Origin: Sphingorhabdus sp. YGSMI21
Lineage (GTDB): Bacteria > Pseudomonadota > Alphaproteobacteria > Sphingomonadales > Sphingomonadaceae
Reading direction: 5' to 3'
Assembly (NCBI RefSeq): GCF_002776575.1
Contig: NZ_CP022548.1
Location: forward strand, 1,751,001 to 1,815,000
Length of the DNA stretch: 64,000 nucleotides
In this document: piece by piece, positions 61,019 through 64,000 of the stretch
How positions within the stretch are numbered: position 1 is the first letter of the stretch
Layout: each line of letters opens with the position of its first letter
Position numbers and translations under genes: made by a program
The notes under the pieces: model-generated
What the model saw: only the letters and a program-made list of their open reading frames with translations
The model's database searches: none
What the model was told of the DNA's origin: nothing

Positions 61019-61795
61019 CTACTTTCCGCGCTTTTTCCGTTCGCTGTTGAGGTCGGTCACTTCGCTCCCGCCTTCCGGGAACAATCCGAGGCGCCGGGCA
61101 ACTTCCTGATAAGCCTCGGCTTCTCCACCCAGATCGCGGCGGAAGCGATCCTTGTCGAGCTTCTCGTTTGTCTTGAGATCCCAGAGGCGGCAGCCGTCTG
61201 GACTGATTTCGTCAGCGAGAATGATCCGGGAAAAATCGCCTTCGAAAACCCGTCCGAACTCGAGCTTGAAATCGACCAGCTTGATGCCGATTCCCGCGAA
61301 CATGCCAGCCATGAAGTCGTTGATCCGGATGGCCATGGCGGAAATATCCTGCATTTCCTCCTGACTGGCCCAGCCGAAGCAGGCGATATGTTCTTCGGCA
61401 ACCAGCGGATCGCCAAGCGCGTCATCCTTGTAGCAATATTCCAGCAATGTGTGCGGCAGCGGTGTGCCTTCTTCGATTCCGAGGCGCTTGGAAAGGGAAC
61501 CGGCAGCGACATTGCGGACGATCACTTCGATCGGGACAATCTCGACTTGTTTGACGAGCTGTTCGCGCATGTTGAGGCGGCGAATGAAGTGGCTGGGGAT
61601 GCCGATATGGCCGAGCAATGTGAAAATATGCTCGCTGATCCGGTTGTTGATCACGCCCTTGCCGTTGATCGTGCCTTTTTTCTCGGCATTGAAAGCGGTG
61701 GCATCATCCTTGAAATACTGGATGATAGTGCCTGGCTCAGGACCTTCGTAAAGAATCTTGGCCTTACCTTCGTAAATCTGGCGACGACGGGACAT
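61019..61795 (-). CDS. purC: Phosphoribosylaminoimidazole-succinocarboxamide synthase
   Basis: 258 residues. [38 protein letters not shown] and [20 protein letters not shown] are signatures of SAICAR synthase. It belongs with purS and purQ, but a Slam/TbpB pair intervenes on the same strand. Confidence 0.95.
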   Translation of the reverse strand: MSRRRQIYEGKAKILYEGPEPGTIIQYFKDDATAFNAEKKGTINGKGVINNRISEHIFTLLGHIGIPSHFIRRLNMREQLVKQVEIVPIEVIVRNVAAGSLSKRLGIEEGTPLPHTLLEYCYKDDALGDPLVAEEHIACFGWASQEEMQDISAMAIRINDFMAGMFAGIGIKLVDFKLEFGRVFEGDFSRIILADEISPDGCRLWDLKTNEKLDKDRFRRDLGGEAEAYQEVARRLGLFPEGGSEVTDLNSERKKRGK

Positions 61796-61917
61796 TGCTG
61801 GGTTCCACTTCGCAAAGAGAGCGACAAAAAATCATGCCCCGGAGAACCGAATCGTGCGATTTCGATTGAACCGGGGCGTTGAACTCCATCTATATGCCAA
61901 AGTGAATGGCGGCGCAA

Positions 61918-62832
61918 TCAATCGTCCGAGGATGCGGCGACTTCAATCCGACGCCCCCAGAATGTGCGGTCCGGTGCCTTGAATCTGCGACGCAGGTAAA
62001 TCCCCAAGCACAAAACCAATATCCAGGGCAGGGTGACGGCAAGGAATGTGATCGCGGCACCGATCGAAGAACCGAGTGTCGAGGCGATACCGGCGAAAGC
62101 TTCTCGAATTGGCCTTGAGAAACCGCCAGAACCTGGCGCCGCGGACTGGTAGTTGATCACGATCTTGCTGAATGCCACGCGTCCGCGCATTTCCTTCAGC
62201 CAACCGCGGGCCTGATCGATTTCCTCATTGACCTGCGTAACCGCGCGCTCGGCTTCTACGAGTTCCGCCACGCTCCCTTTTTTGGTCCGCAGCAGTTCAG
62301 TCAGGCGCTGCGACAATAAACTCCGGCTTCGGAGACGTGCTTCCGTGTCGACAATCCGCTTGGAAAGATCTTCGCCGCTTATCGATGTCGCAATCTGGCT
62401 CCCGCCGTTGCTGTCGACCGCTTTGGCGAGCTGCTCGCCAAAGGCACGCGCTTGTGGCGCGGCAACTTCGATATTCAGCATGCCCGTGGCATAATCACCT
62501 TCTCCGCCACTATTGTCCATATTCAGGACGCGGCAGATTTCCGGGCCGCGTTTTTCGCACAATTCGACATGAGCCCGTTGAGTCTTTGCAATTTCCGAGG
62601 CTGGAAGGCGAAAGCCATATTGATAGCTATAGGCGATCTGAGGAACCGAAACCGGGATGTCGCCAGCCTCCGCGGTGCTGTTGGCGCTTTCCGAATCCCG
62701 AACAGGGGGCTCTTCGACAGAATATGCATCTGCCGATTCTTCCGCCATCTGCAGTTCGGCTCCGGATTCACTGCCGTTGCTGCATGCGGCTAAGGCGAAA
62801 GCCATCATGATGGCAAATAATGAAAAACGCAT
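61918..62832 (-). CDS. DUF4349 lipoprotein
   Basis: 304 residues with a lipobox (FALAACSNG, Cys17), a central coiled segment (DTEARLRSRSLLSQRLTELLRTKKGSVAELVEAERAVTQV) and a C-terminal transmembrane helix (AAITFLAVTLPWILVLCLGIYL). This matches the DUF4349 family of envelope proteins of unknown function. Confidence 0.85.
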   Translation of the reverse strand: MRFSLFAIMMAFALAACSNGSESGAELQMAEESADAYSVEEPPVRDSESANSTAEAGDIPVSVPQIAYSYQYGFRLPASEIAKTQRAHVELCEKRGPEICRVLNMDNSGGEGDYATGMLNIEVAAPQARAFGEQLAKAVDSNGGSQIATSISGEDLSKRIVDTEARLRSRSLLSQRLTELLRTKKGSVAELVEAERAVTQVNEEIDQARGWLKEMRGRVAFSKIVINYQSAAPGSGGFSRPIREAFAGIASTLGSSIGAAITFLAVTLPWILVLCLGIYLRRRFKAPDRTFWGRRIEVAASSDD

Positions 62833-63058
62833 GGCTCTGGTTCCTCTTCCCGCGAATGACTCTGACGCTAATGTGATGCTGTGACATCGTCAACGATGTG
62901 TCCTGGGTTGTGAAAGCTCATCTACAGGGTAATCATGGGCCTCATCCCGGCTAATGCGTGCGCAGGGCCTTGAAGTTGGTCGGTGGAAACCGCGTCTCAC
63001 ACTGCCGGGACCAATTTCCCACTACCAAGCATGAATCCACCCTGCTATCGCTCATCCC

Positions 63059-64000
63059 ATGAGTGATGTAACCGAAGCCCCGCCCGAAGAACCCGAAGAT
63101 GAATTTGATGCGATAGTCGAAGCGCCCTTTGATGCGGCGCTTTCCGAACGCTATCTGATTTACGCGATGTCGACGATTACCGCGCGGTCGCTGCCGGATT
63201 TGCGCGACGGGCTGAAGCCCGTGCATCGCCGTCTCCTGTGGGCGATGCGGCTGCTCAAGCTCGATCCGTCGCAAGGCTACAAGAAATGCGCCCGTGTGGT
63301 CGGCGATGTGATCGGTAAATATCACCCGCATGGCGACCAGTCGGTCTATGATGCGATGGTCCGTCTCGCCCAGACTTTCTCCCTGCGCTATCCGCTGGTC
63401 GACGGGCAGGGGAATTTCGGCAATATCGATGGCGATAATGCTGCCGCCTATCGCTATACCGAGGCCCGGCTGACCCGCACGGCGATCGAGCTGATGCACG
63501 GTCTGGACGAGAATGCCGCTGATCTGAAGCCGACCTATAATGGCGAGGATGAAGAGCCCGAGGTCATGCCCGGCCTGTTCCCGAACCTGCTGGCCAATGG
63601 CGCGAGCGGGATCGCCGTGGGTATGGCGACCAGTATTCCTTCGCACAATGTCCACGAGATTATCGACGCCGCAACCTTGCTGATCGATAGTCCCAAGGCC
63701 GAACATGCCGAGATCATGGCGATCATCAAGGGGCCGGATCTGGCGACCGGCGGCACTTTGGTCGATCCCAAATCGGTGATCGACGCGGCCTATGAAAGCG
63801 GACGCGGTGCGATGCGGGTGCGCTGCAAGTGGGAGAAGGAAGACGCCGAGGGGCGCGGAGCGTGGCAGATCGTCGTCACCGAAATTCCCTATCAGGTGCA
63901 AAAGGGCAAGCTGATCGAGCAGATCGCCCAGATCATTGCCGACAAGAAACTGCCGATCCTCGCTGATATCCGGGATGAATCCGATGAACAGGTTCGGATT
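63059..64000 (+). CDS. parC: DNA topoisomerase IV subunit A (N-terminal part; runs off window)
   Basis: 314 codons seen. [35 protein letters not shown], the quinolone-resistance loop [14 protein letters not shown] and the catalytic Tyr133 ([11 protein letters not shown]) identify a type II topoisomerase A subunit; the N-terminal length and sequence fit ParC rather than GyrA. Residue 94, at the position of E. coli ParC Ser80, is Gln. Truncated by the window edge. Nothing notable in the 226-base upstream gap. Confidence 0.92.
   Translation, partial: MSDVTEAPPEEPEDEFDAIVEAPFDAALSERYLIYAMSTITARSLPDLRDGLKPVHRRLLWAMRLLKLDPSQGYKKCARVVGDVIGKYHPHGDQSVYDAMVRLAQTFSLRYPLVDGQGNFGNIDGDNAAAYRYTEARLTRTAIELMHGLDENAADLKPTYNGEDEEPEVMPGLFPNLLANGASGIAVGMATSIPSHNVHEIIDAATLLIDSPKAEHAEIMAIIKGPDLATGGTLVDPKSVIDAAYESGRGAMRVRCKWEKEDAEGRGAWQIVVTEIPYQVQKGKLIEQIAQIIADKKLPILADIRDESDEQVRI

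Overview
The window looks like chromosome from a sphingomonad-type alphaproteobacterium (order Sphingomonadales). The basis is the moderately high GC, the alphaproteobacterial gene sets (rpmF-plsX-fabH, three-subunit transhydrogenase preceded by a COX4-like miniprotein, CpdR, SapC, GshA of the plant/alphaproteobacterial type) and an alphaproteobacterial gene transfer agent (GTA) cluster. The genus cannot be fixed from sequence alone.

Layout. 1-2.8 kb: end of an exosortase A (XrtA)-associated exopolysaccharide locus (O-antigen-ligase-like protein, glycosyltransferase). 2.8-7.2 kb: hypothetical membrane protein, a divergent pair of small genes and an S24/LexA-like repressor sharing a three-site operator array, an MBL-fold hydrolase, a putative zinc protease and a MAPEG protein. 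7.3-9.6 kb: rpmF-plsX-fabH. 9.7-19.1 kb: AraC regulator, tRNA-Val, cpdR, N-formylglutamate amidohydrolase, SapC, FAD-linked oxidase, DEAD-box helicase, lipoprotein, sigma-54 response regulator. 19.3-23.2 kb: transhydrogenase operon with an AT-rich foreign-looking gene inside it and a palindromic repeat inside the pntB reading frame. 23-39.3 kb: racemase, beta-helix/diheme cytochrome pair, MFS efflux, pentapeptide/LprI protein, dinB, PadR-HAAS pair, gshA, AGCS symporter, DUF2855 and patatin/cNMP proteins.

39.5-55.5 kb: a near-complete GTA-type head-tail cluster, all on the + strand, in Rhodobacter capsulatus GTA order: TerS, TerL, portal, DUF6127, protease, [DUF5694 cargo], capsid, connector, stopper, small ORF, tail terminator, tail tube, gp10, gp10.1, tape measure, gp12, gp13, gp14, gp15, DUF2793. 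There is no integrase, lysis or replication module. Unusual points: a palindromic element carried in frame in TerL, another in frame in gp10.1, repeats at several gene junctions, an in-frame TGA splitting gp15 with an ideal Shine-Dalgarno before the next ATG, a DUF2460 distal tail protein with a ~580-residue N-terminal extension containing a TIM-barrel-like segment, and a promoter/terminator leader just upstream.

55.7-64 kb: OmpA-family protein with a long proline linker, purS-purQ and purC separated by a Slam/TbpB-like surface lipoprotein pair, a DUF4349 lipoprotein, and the 5' part of parC.
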